A stretch of 64,000 nucleotides of DNA, from positions 1,984,001 to 2,048,000 of the forward strand of contig CM066304.1 of assembly GCA_033807695.1 (NCBI GenBank). Direction: 5' to 3'. This stretch comes from Daedaleopsis sinensis. Taxonomy: Eukaryota; Basidiomycota; Agaricomycetes; Polyporales; Polyporaceae. The notes beneath the pieces were generated by a model. The model saw only the letters and a program-made list of their open reading frames with translations. It searched no databases and was not told the origin of the DNA. A program made the translations under genes and the position numbers. Each line of letters opens with the position of its first letter. Within the stretch, counting starts at the first letter, position 1. This document shows positions 1-9,535 of this stretch, piece after piece.

Positions 1-1
1 T

Positions 2-1783
2 TTCGGAGCTCACCAGCGCAAGGGACACTCGCCATATTCGCTGAACTATCGAGTGGGTGCCGCGAGGACGGACGGAGAGGCCATCGAGCGCGGATGGTGG
101 TGGATCCAACCGGCTGCCAATGCGACGAAACAGATGGGTCCTGGCCAGCGCCAAGGCCTGCTCGAGGATCTCTTTGGGTACTCGAACTGGCGCAAAGTCG
201 TCAAGATGCGTAAGTCTACCCTAAGCTGTACGGCCATTGACTGCGGTGTGCTGACGATCTAGACATTTTCGAGCAGCGTGGACGTTAAGACAGAAGTTGA
301 GAAAGGCGCTTCAAGCCTATCAAGAGCAGCGCGAAGACTTCGAGGACCTCACCAGCTCCCTCACCAATGCGGCCAACGTCGCCGGGTGGACGGCTGCCGT
401 ACTAGCATGGGAGGCCGACCCCTTCAATCAAGACGATCCGTACGTTACGGTATCACAAGGTGCGTTTCACTCATCACAATCTCCGACGTCGCGGATGCAG
501 GCTTATTGTTCTATCAGGGCCGACGCAAGCAGAGACTGTCCGAACGCTCGCTGAGGAAGAACAGGCGGCTAGTGCAGTGCCCGGCTTCATCGCTCTACAT
601 GAAGTGAGCGTCATCGGCTTCATGTCGATGGGACTTGAGCTAGAAGAGACTAAGTACGTTATTCGGTAGTGCTATTCGTCATTGAGGTACTTATGATGCA
701 CCATACAGAGTTCGTCTACGTGAAGACGCTTCGAAGGCCACAGGCAGCAAGCTGGCAGGATTGTTCGAGCGGCGCACCGCGCTGAGGCGGAAACTTCAAA
801 AGTTCCGCGAGCTTCAAGCGATCTATATGCCTCGCGCGGTCAGCATGCTTGGCGAGGATGCGGCGTGCCGTTTGGATGTCGAGCTCGTCGAGGATGTCCG
901 TCTCGGTCTTCCGTCTGATATCAGCCCCTCCCGTCGCGACGCTGCCTGCTCACCACGACTGCAAGACATTGAAGCGCAGCTGCGCGAAGCTCAGTGCCGC
1001 GACGCTCTGCAAAACCTCCGGAATCAGCTCCATACGCTCGAACATCTCTATCAATACAAGAAGACTCACGTGAGGCATCAGGGCGCGAACACCCGCGCGC
1101 GCCAGGAGATTTCGACTCAGGGTGTTCGGAAGGCTCGTGCAGTGCGACGCTACCGACATGCACGCCGCGCGAAGTTGACCCTTTCTGGAACCGGCCTATG
1201 GGAGCAAGAGCTGCGATTGCTGCAGGACACTGATATACGCGGAATCCAGGAAGATGACCCCAGTACGGCGGCTTCACGCAAGCGTGCACGCGGACACAAA
1301 GAGCCTGGCCCTGCCGAGGGACGCCGTACGATCTCGTGGATCTGGCGAGCGTCCGATGTCAATGGTAATGCTGAGATGATTGACTCGCTTCGCGTAGAGT
1401 GGTTGAAGGCGCGAGCGAGGATGATGCGGTGGGGAGAAGAAGTCAAGCTTGTGCCGGAGGAAATGCGGCGCGTGCTGGAGACGCACTCCCATGATGCAAA
1501 CGAGTGGGATGCTCGTGCTCGGACGTGTACTGGAGGTGATCCCGCTTTCCAGGAAGGGCTCGTCGCGTATGCGTTGAAGCAGGCATTCATCCGAAAAAGG
1601 ATGCGGGCGACGTTCATCTATGTCTGCTTGGCCGATGTTCAGATCGCGAAGGGGGATGGATGGGTTATGGAGAAGGAATGGAACTCTGAGGATGATGTAC
1701 AACCAGCAGCTGTAGACGAACCGGAAGACTTCGACGCTCTATACGAGCTTGACACTGATGATCTAGACATGCTAGAGATGTAG
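2..1783 (+). CDS. KDZ transposase, C-terminal part (gene continues upstream of window)
   Basis: Four exons join in phase: 2-209, 277-459, 518-653 and 709-1783, ending in TAG. This gives at least 533 residues without a stop. The start carries the diagnostic block SLNYRVGAARTDGE...ERGWWWIQPAA, followed by the STKEMGPG-like segment (ATKQMGPG) and NWRKVVKM. Exon 3 carries GPTQAE and GLELEE. The long last exon has the coiled, Arg-rich region, SWIWR and the VEWLKARARMMRW block. These are hallmarks of Kyakuja-Dileera-Zisupton transposases, large cut-and-paste DNA transposases abundant in mushrooms. The catalytic core would lie upstream. No frameshift is seen, so this copy may be young. A model ignoring the intron 460-517 would meet stops. 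The last codons (DDLDMLEM) are part of a sequence repeated 151 bp downstream. Confidence 0.85.
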
Positions 1784-2030
1784 CATAATACTCTGTGATC
1801 TATCTATAGTTGTATAGTAATCGATGATGTAGCGAATTTCTCTTGAGACCGCCCGTGTTGAGAACAAGTGCACGATGTCCCATATCCTATCTGCCCCGGG
1901 TAATGCTGATGATTTAGACATGCTAGAGATGTAACATACCCCTCCATGATCTATCTATAGCTGTATAGTCGCAAAGTTCTCATAAGACCGCCCATGTTGA
2001 GAGTGAGCGCCCGAAGTCCCATATCTATTC
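1757..2030 (+). repeat. 151-bp-offset direct duplication of the KDZ 3' end
   Basis: The 3' end of the KDZ reading frame and its flank are repeated once. The block starting gatgatctagacatgctaga at 1757 recurs at 1908 as gatgatttagacatgctaga. It is followed in both copies by gatctatctatag and gaccgcccrtgttgagar. The offset is 151 bp and the copies differ at scattered positions. It looks like an old tandem duplication of the transposon terminus. Confidence 0.8.
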
Positions 2031-2363
2031 CGCTTTTGGCATTGTAAGCGCCTATCGCCATCTGCCCAGGGTGCGCAGGCGCCGGCCAGCACAGCGCTGT
2101 CCCAATTTGGGCAGCTCTGGCGCCTGATTGGCTTAAACCGACCGCTTTAGGCAGCGGCTGGCGCGCGGCTGGCTTTTATGGGACCCTGGCGGCCCAACCG
2201 AGCATATTGACCGCATTAGGCAGCCTGCCGACGTGCCGAGGGCTCGCTAAAGCGTCTCTCCGGCCTGCTCTCTCCTCTCCCGGAGCCCCGTAATACATCA
2301 GGAGGGGGCCTACACCTATTGCAATACAGTGTAGGTTGGGGTCCTGTTCATGATACATTAATA
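1784..2363. other. Gene-free junction between KDZ element and gypsy gag
   Basis: Contains the second copy of the KDZ 3' end, then a GC-rich stretch (2050-2280) with a short diverged direct repeat (gaccgctttaggcagc at 2140 and gaccgcattaggcagc at 2209). No convincing gene starts here. On the minus strand the part 2176-2370 stays open in a frame shifted from gag and may be the frameshifted gag tail. Confidence 0.5.
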
Positions 2364-3917
2364 CTACAACAGCTGCTGGTCCTCCGCGAAGGCCGGGCAG
2401 CGTCGCGAATGACAGTTCTCCTCGCCGCAGTAGAAACAGGGCGGGCGCCCGTAACCATACTGGTTCTGCGGCATACGCGGCGGCATGGGCGGAGGCAGGT
2501 TCGCGGCCGCGGGCGGAGCTACTGCCGGCGCGGGTAGGGGAGGCAGGGCTTGAGTCGGGCGCGCCGCCAAGAGGTTCGTCCATCCCCGCGTGAGATCGCG
2601 GAGATCGCGGAGGTCGCGCTCATAGTTCTGGATCTGTGACTGGAGGGTCTCGATCGTCGGCTCGGGCTTCACCGGTATTCCTCGGCAGTCGATGCCTGCC
2701 GCTGGCGCTACTACGGGGTACGTCGGTGGCGCACGAGTCTCGAGCGCGCGCGGGATTCCTTCGAGACTGTACGTGATGGCTTCGTGCACGTCCGCGAGCG
2801 GGTACGAGTCGTCCTTGTGTTTGTTCGGATGCTTCAGGTTGAGGTAGTTGTCGACCTTGTCGCGGACGAATACGGGGGCTACGCGAAGGAGGTCATCGAC
2901 TCCCTCCGGTCCGGAGACCTCAGCCGTGGGCTGCTTCGTGGAGAGGTACTTGTACCGCGGGAAGAATTGCCGGTAGCAGGCGAGGTACTCGGGGAGGGAG
3001 CGGATCCCGGAGGCCCGGGTCGAGTCTATAAGGGAGCGGTACTCGCGGCGAGTGTAGACATGGTCCTTGTCGGAGCCGACGTAGAACCCTAAGACCTCCT
3101 CCTTGAAGTCTCCCCACGTCCTGCTCGCGTCGTCGAAGGTGTCTAAAAGCGCCCATGCCTTAGCGACATCCGGGGGAACGTAGAGGGTGGCCGCGCCCTT
3201 TTTCTGATCGGCGAGGTCGGTTACAGAGTTCTGCGCGTAGAGGCGATCGAGGTCCTTAAAGAAGAGCTCTACGTCGTCGCGGGTGGTGTCGGCCTCCTTC
3301 CAGACGGGCGCCTGACGGCTATTGCGTGCGGGGAGTGCGTCGAGCGGGGAGGCCATGGCGGGTACCGGCGCTGTGGGAGGAAGCGGGGGACTCGGGGCGG
3401 TCGGTTGTGGAGGCTGCTGAGCGGGTGGTAGCAGGGGCGCAGGCGTGAGGCGGGGAGCGCTAGACGCAGGAGGCACTCGAGGGGCTGGGGGTGCGATGCT
3501 AGGGAAGGGAGCTCGTGGGGTCGGTTCCCTGCCGGCTCGTCGTACGGCGGAGGCGGTGGGAGCGTCGAATCCGGGGACAACCGCGGTCGCAGCGGCTCTT
3601 CTAGAGTTCTGTGTAGTACGCGGAACGGGGGCACGCGGCGGGACGGAGGCGGATGTACGGCGGGCGCGAGAGGGAGCGGGAGGTACCCGTGCGGGGTGGT
3701 CCTCCGTCTCGGGAAGCTCGTCGAGGTCGGTTAGGGGAGAGGCACTGCGCTGGGGTTCTTCCGCGGGTGGCGGTCGAGGAGGGCGGAAGCCGGACGTGGT
3801 GCTTCGGGGGAGTGCGGGGTCGGGGACCGGTCGTAGCGTAGGTTGCAGCTTGACCTCAGAGGTAGCAGAGAATATCCCCTCGCGGTGGGCTCCAAGTGAT
3901 GGGAGGGCACTGGCGAT
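2364..3917 (-). pseudogene. gag: Ty3/gypsy Gag (inverted relative to pol)
   Basis: The minus-strand frame is open from 3917 to the TAG at 2364-2366. The N-terminal third is Pro/Ala/Arg-rich. The capsid-like middle carries DTTRDDVELFFKDLDRLY and YLACYRQFFPRYKYL. The end has a zinc-knuckle-like motif, CFYCGEENCHSRRC. Its spacing is C-x2-C-x4-C-H-x3-C, one residue off the canonical CCHC. The first in-frame ATG is at 3356; upstream of it only GTG or non-ATG starts exist. After the stop, a shifted frame (2370 to 2176) continues with residues such as HEQDPNLHC and MYYGAPGEER, which suggests a frameshift in the gag tail. Gag would assemble the retrotransposon particle. Its opposite strand to pol and the frameshift argue for a dead copy. 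Confidence 0.75.
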
Positions 3918-4844
3918 CTACTAGGTAAACCCAATAGATAAAACACCAGGCAGACTCTCCGAAGGGTGCGAGGTGGACCTCTGGTTCCCGAGCAGCCGGA
4001 ACGGACGACTACGGCGAGACGCGCACGTCGAAGGACGGGGCGCGAGAGATCGGAAGGGGAGGAGAGGAACTACGACTGGCGGAGCACGTCGAAGGGACGG
4101 GGGAGCGAGGAAGGGGGCGAGGAACTACGACGGGCGGAGCACGCGGAAGGACGGGGCTCGAAGGAGATCACACCGGGGACGGACTCGACAGCGAGGTCGT
4201 CGTGAGCGTCGGACTACTGGGCTCACGCCTGTATGGATGTGGGGGATGGGGGATCTACCGCTACAAGTCCCGCGCACGGGCATCCTATCTACTACCGTCG
4301 CCACTCGCTGTACTCCTGGCCCACTCGTCCTCCTCACCCAATCCTGGCCCTCCACGCGGTGTACCTCGCACAACCCTCTGCCCAGCTCTCGCAGATACCC
4401 TGAAACAACTACCAACCCGCCCTGTCGTACCCTCGCCGATGGGCAGGACCGTGGCTAAACCGTCCGCCTGAGCGCTAACCGGGTACCTCCTGCTAGTCTC
4501 GTAGAACGGAGCGGGAGCACCACAGCGGTGGGCTCTCAGCACTGCCACAGCCGCGCCCTCCCCTGCGTCCAGTGTATCATCGGTCCCGCGCCTCGCGTAT
4601 CACCCTGGCCTCGACCCGGCCCGGTCTCAGACGTCGGTAGGTGCTACCGGCTGGCGTCCCGGCGGACCGACGTGAACACCTCTTCGGACCTCCGTCGGCC
4701 TCCGCACGTCGAAGGAACCTAGGCCGCGGTGGGCTACGGACCTGGCGTACAGGCGTGTGCGGTATGGGAGGCTGGCGGGTATCGCGCCCTCCCGCCTCTG
4801 CTCCGTGGTGTCCAGGAAGGAGGGAGAGGCGGAGACCGTAGGTC
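3918..4844. other. Head-to-head junction between inverted gag and protease
   Basis: No recognisable gene. The stretch lies between the 5' ends of gag (minus) and protease (plus). It includes the 55-60 bp repeats at 4006-4165 and a GC-rich remainder whose open frames look like shadows. No LTR-like sequence matching 11977-12179 is visible here on either strand. Confidence 0.5.
4006..4165 (+). repeat. Degenerate 55-60 bp tandem repeats
   Basis: The stretch contains about three imperfect units built around gcacgtcgaaggacgggg. The two clearest units start with aggaactacga at 4065 and 4120 (period 55). An older unit with the same gcacgtcgaagg core precedes them near 4020. The plus-strand frames are basic and low-complexity. 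It may be a decayed gag/NC linker, but no domain is recognisable. Confidence 0.55.
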
Positions 4845-5324
4845 GTGTCCTGCGTCGTAGGCATCGTCGGTATCGACGATGGCGCGAAAATCGGGGCTCG
4901 CGCCACCTCGAGGCGCATCAGCGCACTCGTAAAAATCAACGGAGTTGAGGCGTACACCCTGTTCGACACGGGGAGTACAACCGACTCCATGACCCCTGAA
5001 TATGCATACGTCACGAAAGCTCCAAAGATCACACTCGAGCAGCAGGTTACCCTGCAGCTCGGATGCGCCGGGAGCAAGTCCAAGATCAGTTACGGGACAC
5101 GTGTTCCAGTACGTATTGGACCAGTAAATGACCTAGTATATTTCGACCAGGTCAATCTGGACCGATACGACTGCGTAATCGGAACACCATTCATGTCGAA
5201 GTACGGTGTCGTCCTTGACTTGGGGAAACGCGAGATAGTAGTGCAAGGCACAGCTATCTCAGCGTTCTCACCAGCTGAGGACGCTGTGTATCGTGCGAAG
5301 CGAAAGGCAGACCATCAGAACTGA
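4845..5324 (+). CDS. Retropepsin-like aspartic protease of the gypsy element
   Basis: About 159 residues. The frame follows a stop at 4839. The catalytic triad is visible as FDTGSTTDS, with Asp at residue 41 of this frame. The second half has the flap-side hydrophobic-Gly pattern typical of retropepsins (CVIGTPFMSKYGVVLDL). The protease would cut Gag and Pol after assembly. There is no ATG at the front, only GTG, so in an intact element it was presumably made as part of a Gag-Pol fusion. Its stop TGA (5322-5324) is in the same frame as the RT ORF that follows, with open codons between them. Confidence 0.85.
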   Translation: MSCVVGIVGIDDGAKIGARATSRRISALVKINGVEAYTLFDTGSTTDSMTPEYAYVTKAPKITLEQQVTLQLGCAGSKSKISYGTRVPVRIGPVNDLVYFDQVNLDRYDCVIGTPFMSKYGVVLDLGKREIVVQGTAISAFSPAEDAVYRAKRKADHQN

Positions 5325-5327
5325 CTA
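5322..5327 (+). promoter_or_regulatory. TGA-CTA stop between protease and RT, possible readthrough site
   Basis: The protease frame reads GAC CAT CAG AAC TGA CTA CAC GGC and continues open, in the same frame, into the RT ORF. UGA followed by CUA is the best-known leaky stop context in eukaryotes, used for readthrough in viruses and for cryptic peroxisomal isoforms in fungi including Ustilago. The sequence shows the context and frame continuity. That readthrough occurs is inference; a C-to-T decay of a CGA codon gives the same picture. Confidence 0.45.
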
Positions 5328-5366
5328 CACGGCCCTCGCCGTCGGAACGCGCCCGTTCAGACGACG

Positions 5367-8300
5367 GTGGAGGAAGTCGAGGACCAAGACGTGATCAAGT
5401 ATCAAAGAAAACCGAAATTACCCCATGATCACCAGTCGATCATAATGGCAACGGGAGACGAGGAGGATGTCGCAAGACATCCGCCCCGCCGTACGAAGCA
5501 GCATCTCCAAAGGAATAAAGTAACGGTGGAAGACATGGTTGACGACGATATCGCCCGTGATCGCGCGAGACCATCGCTCAGCCCCGACCATCCCTCCGTT
5601 ATGATCCCCTCCGACAGTGAAGAGATAGGAGTGGGCGAGCCCATTCGAAACAAGAAGACGAAGAAGAAAGCAAAACAACCACAGTCGAGCACGCCACGGC
5701 CGGACCCTGTGATTAGACAGGAAGAGGGACCGCCCGAGGCCACATCGACGCAGCAAACACTCCGCTCAGTGCGAGTGAACTACCCAGACAGAGAATACAC
5801 TTCTCTGTCTAGGAAGGACACCCAAAGTAAACTATGGAACAAAGGGGATAAGATGCCGAATCTACGAATAAGAGACACAATATCAGCGCATTCATCCAAG
5901 ACTCGCCGCGACCACCTAGGACGCGAGGACCCGCTTGGGATGAATGACGTGATGGAAAAGGAGATCGCACAGCAAGTGACCACGTCACTCACAGACGAGA
6001 ATATTCCTCGACTGAGAGAGAAGTGGTTGAAGGAGGTCTCCGATCTGATTGGGGACATACCACTGGTACTACCACCGTGGCGGGAGGTCAATCACAGAAT
6101 ACCGATAATTGACGAGAAGAAGATATACAACTATCATCACCCGAGGTGCCCTGACGCTCTCAAGCCGGCACTCCGGGAGAAGATGGACAAGTACATCACC
6201 GCCAACTGGTGGGAGATGAAACCCGCCAATCAAGCAGCTCCCCTGCTGTGCATACCAAAAAAGAATGGCAAGCTTCGAACGGTTGTCGACGCGCGACAGC
6301 GCAACGACAACACGTTGAAGGATGTCACTCCATTTCCGGACCAAGACAACATTCGTAACGACGTAGCGCGTGCGAGATATCGAACAAAAATCGATATGTC
6401 GGACGCGTACGAACAAGTACGGATCGAAGCAGAAGACATATGGAAGACAGCATTCTCCACGATCTACGGCACTGCCATCTCCACGGTAATGCAGCAGGGG
6501 GACTGTAATGCCCCCAGCACATTCCAGAGGCTAGTAACGTGGATTTTTCGAGAATATATAGGAGTATTCGTCCACGTATACTTAGACGACATATTCGTAT
6601 ACTCGGACAGCATTGAGGAACACGAGAAACATCTGTCACTTGTGTTCCAAAAGCTGCGCGAACAAAAGCTATACTTGAGCAAGTCGAAACTCGACCTCTA
6701 CTCCGAGTCAATGGATTGCCTCGGTCATCTAATTGATAGCCAGGGCCTCCACGCTGACTCGGATAAGATGGCCCGCATTCGGAACTGGCGACCGATGAGA
6801 TCGCTCAATGAAGTGCAGCGCTTTCTCGGCCTCGTTCAGTACCTCGCCCATTTCATGCCCGACGTCTCGGCTTATACGTCTCCATTAGAGGGTATTTGCC
6901 GGAACGGTCAGGCATTCCACTGGCGCCCCATACATCAAGCCTGTCTTGACAGAATCAAGGCCCTGGCCTGCCGAGTGCCAATCCTGAAACCAATTGACCC
7001 CAATTCGGATGAGCCGATATGGGTCATCACGGACGCCTCAGTATACGGCGTCGGGGCGGTATATGGACAAGGACCCGATTGGAAGACGTGTCGACCAGCC
7101 GGATTCATGTCCAAGAAATTCTCATCTGCACAGCGCTCCTATCACACCTATGAGCAGGAGGCTCTGGGAGTGATCGAGGCCCTGCTAAAATGGGAGGACC
7201 GCCTGATCGGACGCAACTTCAAAATCGCAACCGATCATCAGGCCCTGACCAAGATGAAAACCGCCTCCCGCGAAACAAAGAATGGCCGACTAATACGATG
7301 GAGTGAATTCCTGGACCGGTTCGATGCCGAAGTCATCCACGTCGACGGCGAGGATAACAAGGTCGCAGACTGCTTGTCTCGGTACTTCGAGAACGATGGA
7401 GCAGATGACTTCCATCCCATCGAAGAGTTCGTGAACGCGGACATCCGATTGAACCCCGAACTCGACGAATTGCCTGAGGCACGACGGGACGAGGTCACTC
7501 ATCCCATCGAACTTCGGGCAATGACGCTGCGACCGCCCCGCCCGCGACGACAGGATCCAGATAACGTCGCGGACTGGCCAGTCAAACGGAAGCGAGTACC
7601 AAAGGACAAGGTAGAACAACGGCAAATCGAGGCCGCCGAAATGCAGCAAGCTGCTGCTAATCAGCCAACCGTCCCGGAAGACTCCAGCATGCGTAGCAGA
7701 TTCGAGGCAGCGGAAGTCACGCTGCGTGACGCGCTGCAAGACGGTCCGCCGCTCAACGAATGCATCAGCACAGACGACGAGTTGATAAAATCCATCCGTC
7801 GCTCGTACAATGAAGACACAGTGTTCTCGAAAGTAGTAGAAAACCCGACCGCCTATCCAAATTTCAGACTGGCGGACGGGCTACTCTACGTTCACACCCG
7901 ACTCGGATTCGACTGCCTCTGTGTCCCGCGAGCGAAGCACAAAGGTCGGAGAAAGCTCACGGAGCTAATCCTCGACCTCGCGCACCGCACGCTGGGACAC
8001 CTCGGACCTCGGAAAACGAATGAGTACTTGAGGCGATGGGTATGGTGGCCGAAGATGACGTATGAGACGCACCGATTCTGTGCGTCCTGCGAGGCTTGCC
8101 AGATGTCGAAAACCAGCCCACAGCCTCCAGCAGGATGGCTGCATTCGATGCCGATACCGTTATTCCCGTGGCAGTCTCAGGGAATGGACTTTCTGGGCCC
8201 ATTTCCCGAGGCAAAAGGCCATGATTATATATGGGTAGTGATCTGCCGCTTGTCCAGCATGGTTCACCTGATACCGTGCCGGGTAACCGACTCCGCAGTA

Positions 8301-9320
8301 AACCTGGCAGCAGTATACATCCGTGAGATCGTACGGCTCCATGGAATTGCCGAGTCCATTGTATCGGACCGAGATTCTAAGTTTACCTCCCGATTTTGGC
8401 GCGAGGTACACCGACTTCTCGGAACAGCACAACTTATGTCCACCGCATTTCATCCGCAGACAGATGGCGCGTCCGAGCGGGCCATCCGCAATGTAGGTCA
8501 GATACTGCGCTCAGTGGTGCGGCCCGACCAGAGTGACTGGTATGACCAACTACCTCTGGTCGAGTTCGCAATCAACTCGAGCATCAACGCATCCACAGGG
8601 TTCGCCCCATTCGAGCTAGTATATGGGCACATGCCGCGCATGAGCTCATTCCCTACACTCGAAAAGGCGCTACCGGGAGCCAAAGCGTTCGTGGAGCGTG
8701 CGCGATTCAACTTGGAAGCAGCGCATGACGCGCTGATTGAATCGCGCGTCGCGTCCGCGCACCAGGCCAATAAACATCGAGCGCGCGAGCAGCCTCACTA
8801 CGACGTAGGGCAGCTCGTGTACCTATCCACCAAAAATCTGGCACTACCTAAGGGGCGTGCGCGCAAGCTCGCCCCGAAATACATTGGACCGTTCGCAGTC
8901 CGTTCCGCGCACAACGACACGTCGCACTACACGCTCGAGCTGCCCGAAGAGCTACTCAGGCGTCGTGTGCATCCGACGTTCCATGCGTCACTGCTGAAAC
9001 CGCACGAACCGAATGACGATGCGCTCTTCCCGGCGCGGGAGCCGAAGCGATTCTACGACTTTGGCATGCCGGACGAGTTGGAGTGGCAGGTGGACGAGAT
9101 CGTCGGGCATCGATGGAGATCGCACGAGGTCGAATTCCTGGTACACTGGACGGCCGGTGAGCACACCTGGGAGCCTCTGCACGAGTGCAAGGACCTCCTG
9201 GCGCTAGACGACTACCTCGCGGTGATGGGAGTTGAGGACGTGCAGCACCTTCCCCACCGGGAGCGCGATGCGCCCTCGGTGGAGTCGAGTGTCGCTCGCC
9301 GAGGAGCGAGACGAACTTAG
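5367..9320 (+). CDS. pol: Gypsy Pol: reverse transcriptase, RNase H, integrase, chromodomain
   Basis: A 1317-codon frame without stops. An acidic and basic linker occupies about residues 1-230. The RT follows, with a YLDD box at residue 405 and upstream VVDARQRN and DMSDAYEQVRI motifs. RNase H starts near Asp556 (ITDASVYGVG). The integrase has an N-terminal HHCC finger (AHRTLGH, CEAC) and a catalytic triad at Asp941 (GMDFLGP), Asp1001 (SDRDSKF) and Glu1037 (TDGASERAI), with exactly 35 residues between the last two. The C-terminus has a chromodomain at about 1235-1285 (VDEIVGHR, EFLVHW, HTWEP), which in chromoviruses targets integration to marked chromatin. All catalytic residues are present. 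There is no ATG; the frame is continuous with the protease across one TGA. Confidence 0.95.
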   Translation: MEEVEDQDVIKYQRKPKLPHDHQSIIMATGDEEDVARHPPRRTKQHLQRNKVTVEDMVDDDIARDRARPSLSPDHPSVMIPSDSEEIGVGEPIRNKKTKKKAKQPQSSTPRPDPVIRQEEGPPEATSTQQTLRSVRVNYPDREYTSLSRKDTQSKLWNKGDKMPNLRIRDTISAHSSKTRRDHLGREDPLGMNDVMEKEIAQQVTTSLTDENIPRLREKWLKEVSDLIGDIPLVLPPWREVNHRIPIIDEKKIYNYHHPRCPDALKPALREKMDKYITANWWEMKPANQAAPLLCIPKKNGKLRTVVDARQRNDNTLKDVTPFPDQDNIRNDVARARYRTKIDMSDAYEQVRIEAEDIWKTAFSTIYGTAISTVMQQGDCNAPSTFQRLVTWIFREYIGVFVHVYLDDIFVYSDSIEEHEKHLSLVFQKLREQKLYLSKSKLDLYSESMDCLGHLIDSQGLHADSDKMARIRNWRPMRSLNEVQRFLGLVQYLAHFMPDVSAYTSPLEGICRNGQAFHWRPIHQACLDRIKALACRVPILKPIDPNSDEPIWVITDASVYGVGAVYGQGPDWKTCRPAGFMSKKFSSAQRSYHTYEQEALGVIEALLKWEDRLIGRNFKIATDHQALTKMKTASRETKNGRLIRWSEFLDRFDAEVIHVDGEDNKVADCLSRYFENDGADDFHPIEEFVNADIRLNPELDELPEARRDEVTHPIELRAMTLRPPRPRRQDPDNVADWPVKRKRVPKDKVEQRQIEAAEMQQAAANQPTVPEDSSMRSRFEAAEVTLRDALQDGPPLNECISTDDELIKSIRRSYNEDTVFSKVVENPTAYPNFRLADGLLYVHTRLGFDCLCVPRAKHKGRRKLTELILDLAHRTLGHLGPRKTNEYLRRWVWWPKMTYETHRFCASCEACQMSKTSPQPPAGWLHSMPIPLFPWQSQGMDFLGPFPEAKGHDYIWVVICRLSSMVHLIPCRVTDSAVNLAAVYIREIVRLHGIAESIVSDRDSKFTSRFWREVHRLLGTAQLMSTAFHPQTDGASERAIRNVGQILRSVVRPDQSDWYDQLPLVEFAINSSINASTGFAPFELVYGHMPRMSSFPTLEKALPGAKAFVERARFNLEAAHDALIESRVASAHQANKHRAREQPHYDVGQLVYLSTKNLALPKGRARKLAPKYIGPFAVRSAHNDTSHYTLELPEELLRRRVHPTFHASLLKPHEPNDDALFPAREPKRFYDFGMPDELEWQVDEIVGHRWRSHEVEFLVHWTAGEHTWEPLHECKDLLALDDYLAVMGVEDVQHLPHRERDAPSVESSVARRGARRT

Positions 9321-9535
9321 ACATGAGTTCAACTCATCGGCAAACTCCGCCACGCTCGGTGGTTGCCGATGTCCGGCCAAGACGGGCCGCAGGCCGCGCC
9401 CCGAGCACGTGCACGGCAACGACCGTGCGCACGGACCTGGCGCCACACTGCAGCGTCAGCGGACTTTGAATCCGCCACGTCTCTTCCTTCGCTTCCCCAT
9501 CGACTCCCACCCCGCCCCCTCGCTTAAAACTCAAA
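9321..9535 (+). promoter_or_regulatory. Pol-ORF3 spacer with palindrome and pyrimidine-rich leader
   Basis: A 15-bp palindrome ATGAGTT-c-AACTCAT lies at 9323-9337, right after the pol stop. The last 60 bases before the ORF3 ATG are C/T-rich (ctcttccttcgcttcccc), like the core promoters of many fungal genes, and the ATG has an A at -3. It could be an internal promoter for ORF3, but no clear TATA box is seen. Confidence 0.35.

Noticed and set aside
2176..2583. Separate minus-strand gene downstream of gag
   Set aside because: Its second half reads like the frameshifted end of gag and its first half overlaps gag in another frame.
3445..3924. Plus-strand 159-codon frame opposite gag
   Set aside because: It is Gly/Arg-rich only because it is the complement of the Pro/Ala/Arg-rich gag N-terminus; no independent support.
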